A DNA stretch of 64,000 bases from Zingiber officinale (GCF_018446385.1 NC_055996.1:51506365-51570364); one strand, 5' to 3'. Numbered from the stretch's first letter, positions 45,171 through 56,403 are shown. The notes: generated by a model not told the origin, from the sequence alone. Made by a program: numbers and translations.

Positions 45171-45301
45171 CTTAGGCTATTTACGTTCTTATTTAATTTT
45201 TTCTACTTCTGCTACTCCAAAAATTTCATAAAAATATTTTAAAATTCCAGAAAAATAATAGAATATTTCTAAAATTGATTTGAGAATTTTCGGGCATTAC
45301 A

Positions 45302-45313
45302 ATCCCCCATACC
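45302..45313 (-). other. Element F polypurine tract
   Basis: Minus-strand GGTATGGGGGAT abutting the 3' LTR start TGTAATGCC. Confidence 0.82.
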
Positions 45314-45336
45314 TTATAAAAAGTTCATCCTCGAAC

Positions 45337-46508
45337 TTAGAATAACTCTGGGTACTTCTGTCTCATACTAGCTTCTGTCTCCCAAGTCGCCTCTTCTGCT
45401 GTGTGATTTTGCCATATGACTTTACTAATGGTACCTCCTTGTTCCGTAATTTCTTAACTGCTCGGTCTACTATCTGAATAGGCCGACTATCATAGCTGAG
45501 GTCTTCGCGGACTTGTACCGACTGAGGCTCAATCACCTGGGTGGCATTTGGGATGTGCTTCTTCAGCATAGAGACATGAAATATGTTATGGATAGCTGAC
45601 ATCTCCTGGGGTAGCTCTAGCTCATATGCTACCTTGCCAACTCTTCTGTTGATAAGGTATGGTTCCACAGATCTGGGACTTAATTTGCCCTTCTTTCCAA
45701 AACGCATTACTCCCTCCATGGGAGCCACTCGGAGGAATACTATATCCCCAACTGAAAACTCTAAGGGTCGGCGCCGTGTATCAGCATAGTTTTTCTAGCG
45801 GCTCTAAGCTGTCTCTATCCTCTGGTGGATCTGCTGTATAGCTGTTGTGGTATCTGCTACTAGATCTGTCTGAAGTTCTAGTTCTTTCTGTTCACCACTT
45901 TCATACCAGCAGATTGGAGATCTACACCTCCGCTCGTAGAGAGCCTCGTAGGGTGCCATACCGATAGTGGCCTGATAGCTATTGTTGTATGCAAATTCTG
46001 CTAAACACAGATATTTGCTCCAACTTCCCTTGAAGTCTAGGGCACACGCTCGGAGCATATCTTCGAGTACCTATTTTACTCGCTCCGTCTGACCATCTGT
46101 CTGAGGATGGAAAGTTGTGCTAAACTTTAACCTAGTGCCCAATGCTGACTGTACACACTCCCAGAAGTGTGATGTGAATCTACTGTCTCTATCTGAAATG
46201 ATGGTCCGTGGAACTCCATGCAGTTTGACAATCTCTTTGAGATACAACTGAGCTAGCTGCTCCATAGAGTAGGATATCCTGATGGCTAAGAAGTGGGCTG
46301 ATTTAGTCAATCTGTCGACTATTACCCAGATGGTATCAAAACCATTCGTGGTTTTGGGTAGTCCCACTATGAAATCCATAGAAATATCCTCCCACTTCCA
46401 TTCTGGAATCTGAATAGGCTGCAAAACTCCTCTTAGTCTCTGGTGTTCTGCCTTAACCCTCTGGTAGGTCAGACAAGTACTGACATATATAGCGATGTCT
46501 CTTTTCAT
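45337..46508 (-). pseudogene. pol: Element F integrase and chromodomain
   Basis: Minus strand: integrase from MKRDIAIYVSTCLTYQRVKA through MDFIVGLPKTTNGFD, IISDRDSRFTSHFWE and HPQTDGQTERVK, where a TAG replaces a Gln codon kept in element A (near 46070). The C-terminal part follows, with NNSYQATIGMAPYEALYERR, a frame change near 45800, and GPY/F-type KLSPRSVEPYLINRR. A one-base deletion near 45420 then hides the chromodomain in the next frame: VIWQNHTAEEATWETEASMR and YPELF, stop at 45337. A TGA near 46525 separates it from the zinc-binding start. Confidence 0.93.
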
Positions 46509-47321
46509 TCCAGGCCACCAAAATCATCTCTTTAGGTCTTGATACATCTTGGTGGAATCAGGATGCATCGCGTAAGGAGTCCTGTGAGCCTCGTCTAGGA
46601 TCTTCCTCCGTAGTTCCTCCTGATCCGAAACGCATAGTCTGTCACCAAAATGCAATACTCCACTATCGGATACTCTGAACTCTCCACTTTCTGATTCTGC
46701 TAACCCTTACTTGATTTTCTGAATTTCAGGGTCCTGACCCTGAGCTGTCTAGATGTCGCCAAGCAGGGTAGATGTTAAGGTCATAGTAGAGAGCTGTCCA
46801 ACTATAAGTTCGAGATCGAAATCTGTAATTTCCTTCTGTAGGGGTGATGGCAAGGCTGCTAAGGATAGTAAGGTGGCACTGGACTTCCTGCTAAGTGTGT
46901 CTGCCACCTTATTGGCTTTTCCTGGGTGGTAGAGGATGTCTATGTCATAGTCTTTGACCAGCTCGAGCCATCTGCGATGTCGCATATTTAGATCCTTCTG
47001 GGTGAAGAAGTACTTCAGACTCTGATGATCTGTATAAACTCTACACTGAGCTCCATACAAGTAATGTCTCCAAATTTTGAGGGCGAAGACAACTGCCGCA
47101 AACTCAAGGTCATGAATAGGGTAGTTCCTCTCATAGTCCTTGAGTTGTCTGGAGGCATAGGCGATCACCCTGCCATTTTGCATCAGTACTGCTCCTAGTC
47201 CCAATTTAGAGACATCACTGTAAATATCAAAACTGCCTGTGTTTTCTGGCATAGTCAGAATATGAGCACTGGTCAATCTTCTTTTTAGCTCTATGAAGCT
47301 GTTCTCATAATCCTCTATCCA
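46509..47321 (-). pseudogene. pol: Element F RNase H and linker
   Basis: Minus strand: RNase H from [20 protein letters not shown] and [20 protein letters not shown] to [17 protein letters not shown], then the linker toward integrase with EELRRKILDEAHRTPYAMHP. A stop (TAG) replaces a Glu codon at the RT/RNase H junction near 47323, and two Gln codons have become stops near 46749 and 46710. Otherwise uninterrupted from 47276 to 46749. Confidence 0.92.
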
Positions 47322-48374
47322 CTAAAATTTTCTGTTCTTCCTGGTGAGAGCTGTCAGTGGGGAGGCTATCCTGGAGAAATCCTCTACAAATTTTCTGTAA
47401 TAGCCTGCTAGTCCCAGAAAGCTTCTGATTTCACTGGCGTTCTTAGGTCTTTTCCAGTTACTCACAGCCTCTATCTTACTGGGGTCTAACATGATACCAT
47501 CCTTGGAGATGATGTGACCAAGAAAGGATACCTGATCGAGCCAGAATTCACATTTCGTGAACTTGGCGTACAGCTGGTTCTGCTGAAGGGTCTGCAGTAC
47601 TATCTTCAGGTGCTCTGCGTGTTCTTCCTGAGTTCTGAAATAGATAAGAATGTCGTTGATGAACACGATAACAAACTTATCTAAGTATTCTCTGAATACT
47701 CTGTTCATGAGGTCCATGAAAGTAGCTAGAGCATTTGTCACGCCAAAGGGCATGACTACGAACTCATAATATCCGTATCTGGTCCTAAAAGCTGTCTTGG
47801 GTATGTCACATTCTTTAACTTTCACCTGGTGATATCCCGATCTAAGGTCTATTTTAGAGAACACTGCTGCTCCCTTTAGCTGATCAAACAGGTCATCTAT
47901 CTTGGGAAGAGGATACATGTTCTTAATCGTGACTTGGTTTAGTGCCCGGTAGTCTATACACAGGCGCATGCTCCCGTCCTTCTTCTTCACGAACAATACA
48001 GGAGCTCCCCATGGTGAGTGACTAGGGCATACGAAACCCTTGTCAAGCAGCTCCTGTAGTTGCTCCTGAAGTTCCTTCAATTCAGTTGGAGCCATGAGGT
48101 AGGGTGCTTTGGAGATGGGATTCGTACCGGGGATGAGTTCTATCTCAAATTCAATCTCTCTGTCTGGTGCTAGGCCCAGTAACTCCTCAGGGAAGACTGA
48201 TGGGTAGTCACATACAACTCGGACCTCTTCTAGCGTTTGGTCCTTGTTCTGACTGGTACTGACTACATGTGCTAAGAATCCTGTACAACCTGAATCCAGT
48301 AGTTTCGGTGCTTTCAGAGCAGAGAGAAACTTCTTGGCCTTTCTCTTTGGTTCTCCGATGTACCCAAACTGCAC
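47322..48374 (-). pseudogene. pol: Element F reverse transcriptase
   Basis: Open for 350 codons. Visible blocks are [74 protein letters not shown], the active site and [20 protein letters not shown]. The active site reads VFINDILIY, so the first of the two catalytic Asp residues (FMDD in element A) is Asn, encoded at 47655-47657. This should abolish polymerase activity. Upstream a TAG follows IECCK at about 48404, at the same place as the stop in A. Confidence 0.94.
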
Positions 48375-48401
48375 TCCTACTTCGGGTTGGAATACAACTT
48401 T

Positions 48402-48920
48402 CTATTTACAGCACTCTATGGAGGCACCGTACTTGATCAGAAAGTCCATTCCCAAGATGACATCGTAGTCAGCCATATCTAGCACTATCAGATCACCAAA
48501 AAGTTCTCTGTCTGCTATAATGATTGGCTCTGCTCGGAGCCAGTGCGTGGATGCCATAATTTCTCCTGAAGGTAGTGTTGTCAAAAACTGACCACTGAGT
48601 ACCTCTGGAGATATTTCTAACTTTTTGGCGAATGTCCTGGATATAAAAGAATGGATTGCCCCAGTATCGAATAAGACAGTTGCACTTTGCTGTAAAATAT
48701 TGATCTGACCTGTAACAACTATCGAGGCATTCGCTACGTCCTCTCTGGTGAGTGAGTAGATCCTCACGTTCGTTGTGGCTGAGGGGGCTTCTAGTCTTCC
48801 TTGGCTGATGTGTGGACCATCTAAAGCAGTCTGCATCTGGTGCAACTGGGCTGGTTTGTCTCCGTACTGAATCGGCTCCGGTGGGGTAAAACTGACCTTG
48901 TTCGGGCATTGCTTAGCCAT
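48402..48920 (-). pseudogene. pol: Element F aspartic protease region
   Basis: Minus-strand frame from after the last zinc-knuckle cysteine: MAKQCPNKVSFTPPEPIQYG, then VANASIVVTGQINILQQ and the retropepsin motif VLFDTGAIHSFIS (DTG near 48666-48674), then MADYDVILGMDFLIKYGASI. It ends at TAG after IECCK. DTG and the ILGMD flap-side block are intact, so this domain could be active if translated. It cleaves the polyprotein in this family. Confidence 0.9.
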
Positions 48921-49962
48921 ATGCCCTCCCTGGCCACATTCGAAGCATCCTCGTGTACCCTTGCGACAAACTCCGGGATGGAATTTCCCACAAGTAGAAC
49001 ACTTGGGATAGCTAGGTTGTTTACTAGCTAGTCCTCCTTTTGGGTAACTCCCTGGTTTACGTTTGTTACTGGAGTTCCTTTCCAGTTAGAGCTATGGCCC
49101 TGGTGTTTCTGAGTATCTGAGTCTCCTTGGCCTTTGGACTCTGAGAAGGTTTGCTTCTGCTGCTTGATGCTGTTCTGGTAATGCTCGGTGATCAGAGCAC
49201 TACTTACTAGTTCTTCAGTGGTTTGCGGCCTATGAACGCCGCTGGCCACGTTCATTGTTATTTCCGGCCTTAGCATTTTGAGCATCAACCGGACTCGTTC
49301 TCTTTCAGTGCTGACTAGTTCAGGGCATAGACGAGCTAGTCGGTTGAATTTCTTCACGGCCTCCTCAACTGAAAGGTTGCCGTGACGAAATTCGATGAAC
49401 TCGTCGTAGTGGCGGTTTGTGACCCGCATGTGAAAGAACTCCTCAAAGAATTCTCTCTCAAAGTCGGCCCATGTCATCTGGTTCACTGGGTGCTTCACCT
49501 TAATCCTCTCCCACCACATACGTGCGTCTCCTGCCAGGCAGAAGGAGGCGCATTTCACCTTTTCATACTCTGGCCAGTCCAGAAGCTCCATCGTACTCTT
49601 TAGTGTTTTGAACCAGGCTTGGGCATCCCATTGTTCACCGGTTCCTGAGAAGTTCTCTGTTTGATTTTCTGCCACTAGATCAGATATGCTTCTCTCCTTG
49701 CCCCTGCTGATGGGGCTACTGGTGCTGTAGGTTGGACTTGTGGAGCCTCTATCACTACTGGGGTTGCTAAGTTAGGTTCCGGAGTGGTAGTGGGAGTGTT
49801 TTGCTGATTAGCCCTTAGGGTGGCTATCTCCTCTTGTTGTTCAGCCAGTTACTTCTGTACTTGAGCCACTACCTCTGTAAGGTCTGGGGGAGGCACTGAG
49901 CTGTCTGCCTCATGCTGGGACTCAGTAGCTGGTGCCCTTTTTGTTGGGCATCCTCGTACCAT
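48905..49962 (-). pseudogene. gag: Element F gag
   Basis: From ATG 49962 (MVRGCPTKRAPATE) to a TAA near 49850 that replaces a Gln codon conserved in A. The main part follows: ENFSGTGEQWDAQAWFKTLK, MWWERIKVKHPVNQMTWADF, EREFFEEFFHMRVTNRHYDE and RLMLKMLRPEITMNVASGVH. A one-base shift near 49075 moves to the frame with two knuckles, CSTCGKFHPGVC and CFECGQGGHMAKQC (48905-48990). It would form the capsid. Confidence 0.92.
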
Positions 49963-50163
49963 TTTCTAGGGAAAAAGAGGACATACATAACTAATACAAT
50001 CATGTTTACATAACTACTATAATCTTGTTAGATGCTATCATATATGAACATGCTTTAGTTATCTATAAACATGAAAGCAAGAAACATAAATAAAGTGAGA
50101 GATATTCTTACTTGGAAGCTGTAGGTTCAATGCCGATGTGTGTGTGGAGGAAGTATGGAACTT

Positions 50164-50175
50164 GCTCTGATACCA
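50164..50175 (-). other. Element F primer-binding site (tRNA-iMet type)
   Basis: Minus-strand TGGTATCAGAGC, perfect match to the initiator-Met complement, three bases inside the 5' LTR. Confidence 0.93.
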
Positions 50176-50431
50176 CTCTGTAACGACCCACCTTCTACCG
50201 ACTAGGCTGTAAGGCCCGGGGTTACATTATGCTAAACTATTCTTGGGCTATCACTGAATATTAAGGTGCGGAAAAGCTGAACTAATTAAAACTCTCTGCT
50301 ATTTGCTATAAAATCTGGAATTTATATTCAGAATACACTTCTGGAATTGTACATATGCTAAAGAAGGGAACCTAAACTTTCTATTTGATCAAAAAGCTGA
50401 AATCAGACACTTCTAGCTGAAATCAGACTTT

Positions 50432-50730
50432 CCAATCGATCGGCTGATCGATTGGAGTTATTTGATCGATCCACGGATCGATTCAACGTGCTACTGTGCA
50501 TGGAGGTCAATTTTGGATCGATCAGATGATCGATTCAGCCTGGCCAATCGATCCAATAATCTACTCAGAGGCTCTCTGTTCACGGAATTAAATTCTTGAT
50601 CGATCGGCTGATCGATCCATGGCCGATCGATCAGTTGATCGATTCAACAGCTCTCTGTACGCGGCAGATTACCTCCCAATCGATCGGCTGATCGATTGGG
50701 AACCCTCCAATCGATTGGCTGATCGATTGG
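50432..50730. repeat. GATCGATC palindrome array in F 5' LTR
   Basis: Counterpart of 43300-43629. The first unit is again a perfect 24-bp palindrome, but with a CGG/CTG centre instead of CAG/CTG in part. Two final 31-bp units start at 50676 and 50707. Confidence 0.95.
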
Positions 50731-52124
50731 AGCTCTGATTTCTGTTGCATTTCAGTAATTTCGTGTACCACACGAATGTATCACCCAATAAACACTGGAA
50801 TATTACTAAGCATGTCATGATTCATAATTTACTGACTAACATCAAGGTAACTAGAAGTCTAGGCATAACATTTAGAATCTAAAAAGGTGCGGAAAATAAA
50901 ATATAAGGAGTTCTAATCCTTTAAGTTTGCTAGTCTCCAAGGGTCTTTATTCCAAGTTCCTTCTCACACACATCTTGTCGCATTGCCCTCCAGCCTCCGC
51001 TAATCCATCTTCCCTTTACCTTTATCTGCAGTATAAGGAAAATGAAACTATAAGCTTGAGAGCTTAGTAAGAACCATCTACCTCACAAAACATGCATTCG
51101 AAGAAATCATGCTTTCAAAAGATGCTATTTGAAATACATGCTGAAGATCATGCTGAAAATGCTAAAACATGGCATATGGGCATACAAGTCATGGCAATCA
51201 ACTACTAAACATAGCTATTTGTTGTATCAACAAGAAAACTAAACTGATACATAATCTAAGCTAATATTAATGTTAGATTCATGCTGAAACTATACCATAT
51301 TCACATATCTGATTTGTGAAGTTTTGAAAACTATTTTCATAATAGATAAAAATACTAATCATGCTGCTGATGGGCCAAGCAACTGTACTTGCTATGCGCG
51401 CATCCCTAACTAGACCCGAGGTAGCTAGTCCCGAATCTAGTAGGGCTTACTAGGTTATCTAAACCTAGGGACGACTATGGGAGCCCAACCCAAGGACATC
51501 TGAGAGTCCAGTACAGTGTCATTGATAAAATTAAAATACTGTTCATAACTGATTTATCTCATCTTGCTCTTACTAGGTTATCTGAACCTAGAGCTAGGTT
51601 ATCTAAACCTAGAGGCGATTATGGGAGCCCACCCATTAGACCGTAGTCCCATACAAACTGAAGTAAGATTAAATATGCTATTTAATAATTCTTCTATGGC
51701 ATTTAACTGAGCTATTAAAATGCCCACTGTAGCATATAACTGCACTAGTCATTTTATCGAGCACTTGGTGTGCTCTAATTCTGCATATGGCTGAACTAAG
51801 AATGTAGAAACATACGATTAGCTACTTATACTGCAGGTGAGAGGTTACTTACATCCTACGCTAAGTTTCTTACAATTCCAATCGCTAGGTTTCCAGAGAA
51901 GAAGATCTCTTCAGCGATCTTCTTATGTCTATGCGTTCTTCTCGCGGAGAGGAGCGTCCTCGTATCGGAGACGTCGCCGGAAGATGCTCCTACGACCCTA
52001 GGGATGGAACCCTAGGTTTTCTTGGGCTTGTGCGCCGAGAGGATGATGAAGAGGGAGGGGTGACGGTGAGGGTTTGAGGGATAAGAGAAGTTGTCATTCA
52101 AAATAATAATTCCCCACTTAAATT

Positions 52125-52135
52125 CCCTATTTATA
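52125..52135 (-). promoter_or_regulatory. Putative TATA box of element F
   Basis: Minus-strand TATAAATAGGG, kept in the 3' LTR at 45022-45032. Confidence 0.6.
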
Positions 52136-52409
52136 TTAAGTGATTAATTCGACCCAATTCAATCATAAATATAATTCCTCTCCTCTTCTTTCAGCACACC
52201 CCTGTTGGGGCCCCTTGGTTACTTAAGTCATCTACAAATCGTAGGGCTTCATAGGTCTCGGGTTCAATTCCCGCTTAGGCTATTTACGTTCTTATTTAAT
52301 TTTTGCTACTTCTGCTACTCCAAAATTTTCATAAAAATATTCTAAAATTCCAGAAAAATAATAGAATATTTCTAAAATTGATTTGAGAATTTTTGGGGGT
52401 TACAGTGCC

Positions 52410-52874
52410 TTCCATGAACAGTGTCGAAGGTGCCTTCAAATGATAGTTAGCCGAAGATAAAGTTTTATCTTCGGCGTTAAAACTTAGTCGATTGAGGGTT
52501 CCTTGAACCCTCTTGAAGGCACCTTCTACCATTAGATAAGATTTTTGAGGAGTTATAAAATAAGAAATATTCAATAACTTGAAGAACAAGTCTTGTACTC
52601 TTTTCTAGTCATTCTTTTGAGCTATCAACTTTTGTAAGAGGCTTCTCCACCTACAATGAAGGAGAATTTTAGCAAAGCACTTTTAAAACCTTGGATTAAC
52701 AACCACCTAGGTTTTAACTAAGTAAATTTTGGCCTTCTTACTTCTTTCTTTTAGTTGTTAATTTTTATGTTTAAATTAATTGTGCCTACTAATCTAAGTT
52801 GAAAGAATGAGAAGGGCTTAATTTCAATTGGTAGATAATTCGCACCCCTCTTGTTGGCCCCCTCTATACCAATA
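52410..52874 (+). repeat. LTR E2, right part
   Basis: Continues the E2 LTR beyond element F: TTCCATGAACAGTG and GAAGGTGCCTTC words, TATA at 52553-52560 and a leader ending ACCAATA at 52874, the same unusual terminus as E1. Confidence 0.82.
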
Positions 52875-52876
52875 AG

Positions 52877-52891
52877 TGGTATCAGAGCTAG
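52877..52891 (+). other. E2 primer-binding site (tRNA-iMet type)
   Basis: TGGTATCAGAGCTAG directly after the LTR. It shows that this LTR is the 5' LTR of its own element, not the 3' LTR of E1. Confidence 0.88.
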
Positions 52892-52933
52892 AACACTTCA
52901 AAAAGGATTAACCACCACTAAAGCAATGAGACA

Positions 52934-53990
52934 ATGACCGATGCAAGTGTTCATTCACCAAAGTTCGAGGGAGACTTTACTCAATGGAAACGCTAGATAG
53001 AGATATTTTTTAAAATAGATTTTGAAATTCTTTTAATTATGAAATATGATTTTGTAGCCCCCAAGGACCAACAAGGAGCTAAAAAAGAAGAGTATTCATG
53101 GAAAAAGAAAGAACAAGATGATTTCATGATGAACGGTAAAGCAGAGTTTCATCTGTTGAATGTTCTTCCGCCCCAAGAGGTCAATCAGATCGGCAGCTAT
53201 GACTCCACCAAAGAGCTCTAAGAGAAATTCCTAGAACTCTATGAAGGTACTTTGGAAGCCAAGTTAGCAAGATGAGACATCCTTCAAACCCATCTAACAA
53301 ATCTTTGGATGAACAATGGAGAAAAGGTAACGTAACTCCATGCACAGATCAAAGAACTTATCATTCAGCTCAACAATCTTAGAGAATCGACAATGAACCA
53401 AGATTTAATCTAGTATGCGCTCAACGCCTGCTAGGGACTCCAGAATGGCCATCCTTAGTAGATGCATACTACATCTCTAAGGACTTCAAGATAAGCACGC
53501 TAGAGAATTTATTTTCTACTTTTGAAGTTTATGAAACTCAATGTGTAGATCCTAAAGAAACTGAAAAGTCAAACAACAATCTTTCCTTGAAAGCTAAGAA
53601 GAAAGAACCAAACTCCAAAATGTCAATTGATGAAGATGAAACTGCCCTAATGGTAAAAAAATTAGTAAGTTTATTAAATCTAATAAATTTAAGACACAGG
53701 CTAAGAAACAATCTCGGAGCAAAAGGAAGGTTTGATGTTATGACTTCTAAGAAGAATGATACATCAAGGATGACTGTCCTAAACTAAAGAACAAAGGCAA
53801 AAAACCAACAAAATCAAAGCTCAAACCCCTAAAGGTGGATTGGGATGAATCGTTGTCATTAGAATCAGAAGTTGAAGAATACGCCGGACTAGCCCTATTG
53901 GCAGACCACCAAAGAGAAGATTAAAGTAGCTTAGAGATGAGCATTGATGAAGGGGGAGGATCTTTGTAAGAAAAGCTGTGATGAAGGGGG
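52934..53990 (+). pseudogene. gag: E2 gag remnant
   Basis: Begins MTDASVHSPKFEGDFTQWKR, then a frame with MKYDFVAPKDQQGAKKEEYS and NGKAEFHLLNVLPPQEVNQI to a stop at 53221, then degraded capsid to a damaged knuckle region near 53730-53780, and a Glu-rich tail with LALLADHQRED and SIDEGGGS near 53890-53970. Many stops. It ends at H; pol is absent from the window. It parallels E1 gag and D gag. Confidence 0.8.
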
Positions 53991-54751
53991 TGTGAGATCT
54001 CGGAAAATTTAAATAAATAGGGTTATTTCAGAAATAGCCTTATAGAATTTTTTTGGAATTTTTAAAAATTTTCTGGGAATTTTTCGGAGCTCGTAAGACG
54101 GGTTTTGAGGGGATCAATTTTGGGTTCGGATAAAGCCTGTTTGGGATACCCGTTTAAGTGAAGAAATGTTTTTAAATATAATTTCTTTTCTTTTATTTCC
54201 TGTTTCCTCCCCAAACGTCGAACCCGTGCTCTTCTCCTCTCCTTGTGATTTCCCGAATCCTTTCTTCTTCCTCCGACTCCGATCTCTCTCGGTTCCTCTC
54301 GCCGTCGCCGTCGCCGCCGATCGCCACAAGGTCACCGCCGGCAGGGGTCTTCTTCTCCGGAGCCTCACCAATGTTAGGTTCCCTTGGCTACTAGCGGCCA
54401 ATTCTCTCTGCCCCAGCGACCGATTCTCTTTGTCTCTCTCGCGGACGGATCTGTGCCGATTGTCGACATCACCAGAGGAGCTCGTTGCCGGAGCTTGCCG
54501 GAGACCGAACCAGGAGGCTCGGATCATCCTGATCTACTATTCTCAAGTTTTCCCCGAGCCTTTCCTTCCCCGATCTTTCCTCTCGATTTTTCTGATCCTT
54601 TCTTCCCCGATCCGATCGCCGGCTTAAAGATGCCCTAGGGTTTCGAAGGTAAGCTATTAAACCTAGCTATGGATTTTAGAGCTTTAGTTTTCTTCTCTGT
54701 TTACCGATCCTCATCTTCTTGGCGGTGGAATTAGGTCACGGATTTGGGAGG
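53991..54751 (+). repeat. H: truncated B-family LTR, plus orientation
   Basis: Starts TGTGAGATCTCGGAAAATTT and follows the reverse complement of 11513-10850 through the GGGTATCCCGTTT-like, CT-rich and CCCTAGGGTTTCGAAGG blocks, with clear divergence. It is cut after about 760 bp by element G. The splice-donor-like AAGGTAAGC is kept at 54647-54655. ORFs in this stretch (for example 54166-54627) are leader sequence and not genes. Confidence 0.9.
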
Positions 54752-55839
54752 TGTAAGAGTGTATACTAAAAGCCTAACTTTTGGTATAAATATTTATTAT
54801 GAATAAAGAATCACATTTGGTCAAATTGTCTACATTTGTTTGTAGTTGTTCATTTAATTTATATTGTAGATAACATAGTATGTGGTGTCACATGCAGAAG
54901 ATGATGTTATCAGTACCTTATTAATTATAAACAGTAGCTCACGACCAAAATAGAAAGGAACAAACCATTAGAATGTCGTAGTGTAATTAGGTATTAGTTT
55001 ATCTTGACTATATAATTACACTAGTACACTCAGAGTGTATTGAGTAGGACCATTTGAGGTCGTTTCTTTTATACTGACTTTATAAAGGAACAAAGACCTT
55101 GGTTATTATGGAAGTGTGTGCTCTTAATCCTAATATAATAACAAGCACATATATTTGATATTTATTTCTTTAATTTATCAATGGGTGAGATTTAGTTCGA
55201 TGAATCAATAAGCCCGATAAGTTGGGAAATGGTATCACTTATAGTGTGTGTTGTTGATTATAGAAGGAAACTGTGTCCTAGAGATACTAGGCTGATAATG
55301 TCCTCAAGAGGAGCTCATAAGGATTGTCATGTTAAACCCTGCAGGTGGACTTAGTCCGACATGATAATAAGGTTGAGTGGTACTACTCTTGGATTTAGAT
55401 ATTAATTAAATGAGTTGTCAGTAACTCACTTAATTAGTGGGCATTCGATATCTTAAACACAGGGAGACTAACACACTCATAATAAGAAGGAGCCCAAAAA
55501 TGTAATTTGGGATTGGTGCGGTAGTTCAATAATAATTCTCTAGTGGAATGAATTATTATTGATAAAATTAAGTTGTGTGTTCGGGGCGAACACGGGATGC
55601 TTAATTTTATCGGGAGACCAAAACTAATTCCTCCTCTCGGTCCCTATCGTAGCCTCTTAATTATAGAGTACTATACCCACCTATACCCACCTTCTTACCC
55701 ATCCTATAGGGGCCGACCAAGCTAGCTTGGAGACCAAGCTAGGGCCGGCCATGGGTATGTTCATGGGTGAATTCATGTGGTCGTCCCTATTAAAATAAAA
55801 AGGAATTTTAATTTTAAAATTTTTCTTATGTGGATAATA

Positions 55840-56200
55840 TAATTTAAAAGAGAGTTTAAAAATTTAAATCCTTCCTTTTATAAGATTCTACAAAAGATTA
55901 AGAGAAGAGTTAAAATCTCTTTCCTTATTTGTAGATTAAAAGGTTGATTTTAATTTTGGTAAAAACTTTCCTTTTAATTATATTCATGATTTAAAGAAAG
56001 TTTAAAAATTAAAAATTCTCTTTTATTAGTATCTAAAAGATTAAGAAAAGATTTAATATCTTTCCTTATTTGTAGATTGAAAGGAGATTTTAATTTTTAG
56101 AGATAACTTTCCTTTTTGGAAATTATCCACATGTTTAAAAGAAAGATTTTAATTTATAAAATTTCTTTTTATTAACCAATCATGAAGGGATTAAAATTAT
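55840..56200. repeat. ~145-bp AT-rich tandem repeat in G LTR
   Basis: Units opening TTTAAAAGA(G/A)AG(T/A)TT start near 55840, 55988 and 56133. Each contains TAAAATCTCTTTCCTTATTTG-type and GTAGATT(A/G)AAAGG words; the third is partial. The same array is in the 3' LTR at about 62940-63290. Confidence 0.8.
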
Positions 56201-56403
56201 TGGTGAAATTTTTATAAATTTCTAGAAATAAATTAGGAAGTTTTAATTTTTGTTTTAATTAAAACTCTCCTTGTTTTGGGGAGAAGAGTGGTATTATAAT
56301 TTGAAAAGAGAAAATTATTTTAATTAAATAAATTTTCCTTTTCAATGACAAAAGAATTAAGGAAGTTTTTATTAAATTTTCCTTATTTGCCAAGACCAAA
56401 GAT

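Larger units (their letters stand above)
43047..45301 (-). repeat. Element F 3' LTR
   Basis: 2255 bp. It holds the GATCGATC palindrome array (43300-43629), a minus-strand TATA-like TATAAATAGGG (45022-45032) and a tRNA T-arm-like hairpin (45156-45170, + strand). Longer than the right LTR by about 29 bp, chiefly one extra palindrome unit. Confidence 0.94.
43047..52404 (-). mobile_element. Element F: Ty3/gypsy chromovirus, nearly full length
   Basis: LTRs 43047-45301 and 50179-52404 (TGTAA(C/T) ends on both strands), minus-strand initiator-Met PBS at 50164-50175, polypurine tract at 45302-45313 and a complete gag-protease-RT-RNase H-integrase-chromodomain order. It is close to element A in sequence and domain order. 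The LTRs differ mainly by a 31-bp palindrome unit and scattered substitutions, so insertion is fairly recent. Several stops, two frameshifts and an RT active-site substitution inactivate it. Confidence 0.95.
50179..52404 (-). repeat. Element F 5' LTR
   Basis: 2226 bp. Minus-strand TATA-like TATAAATAGGG at 52125-52135, about 270 bp into the LTR. The palindrome array at 50432-50730 is about 1.4 kb downstream, in the transcribed leader. T-arm-like hairpin at 52259-52273. Followed by GTGCC at 52405-52409. Confidence 0.95.

Noticed and set aside
45110..45185. tRNA gene
   Set aside because: Only the T arm is convincing; no acceptor stem, anticodon arm or D arm can be folded.
54166..54638. 153- and 84-codon ORFs with 137-codon antisense ORF
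   Set aside because: CT-rich leader of a B-family LTR; the frame is not kept in B.
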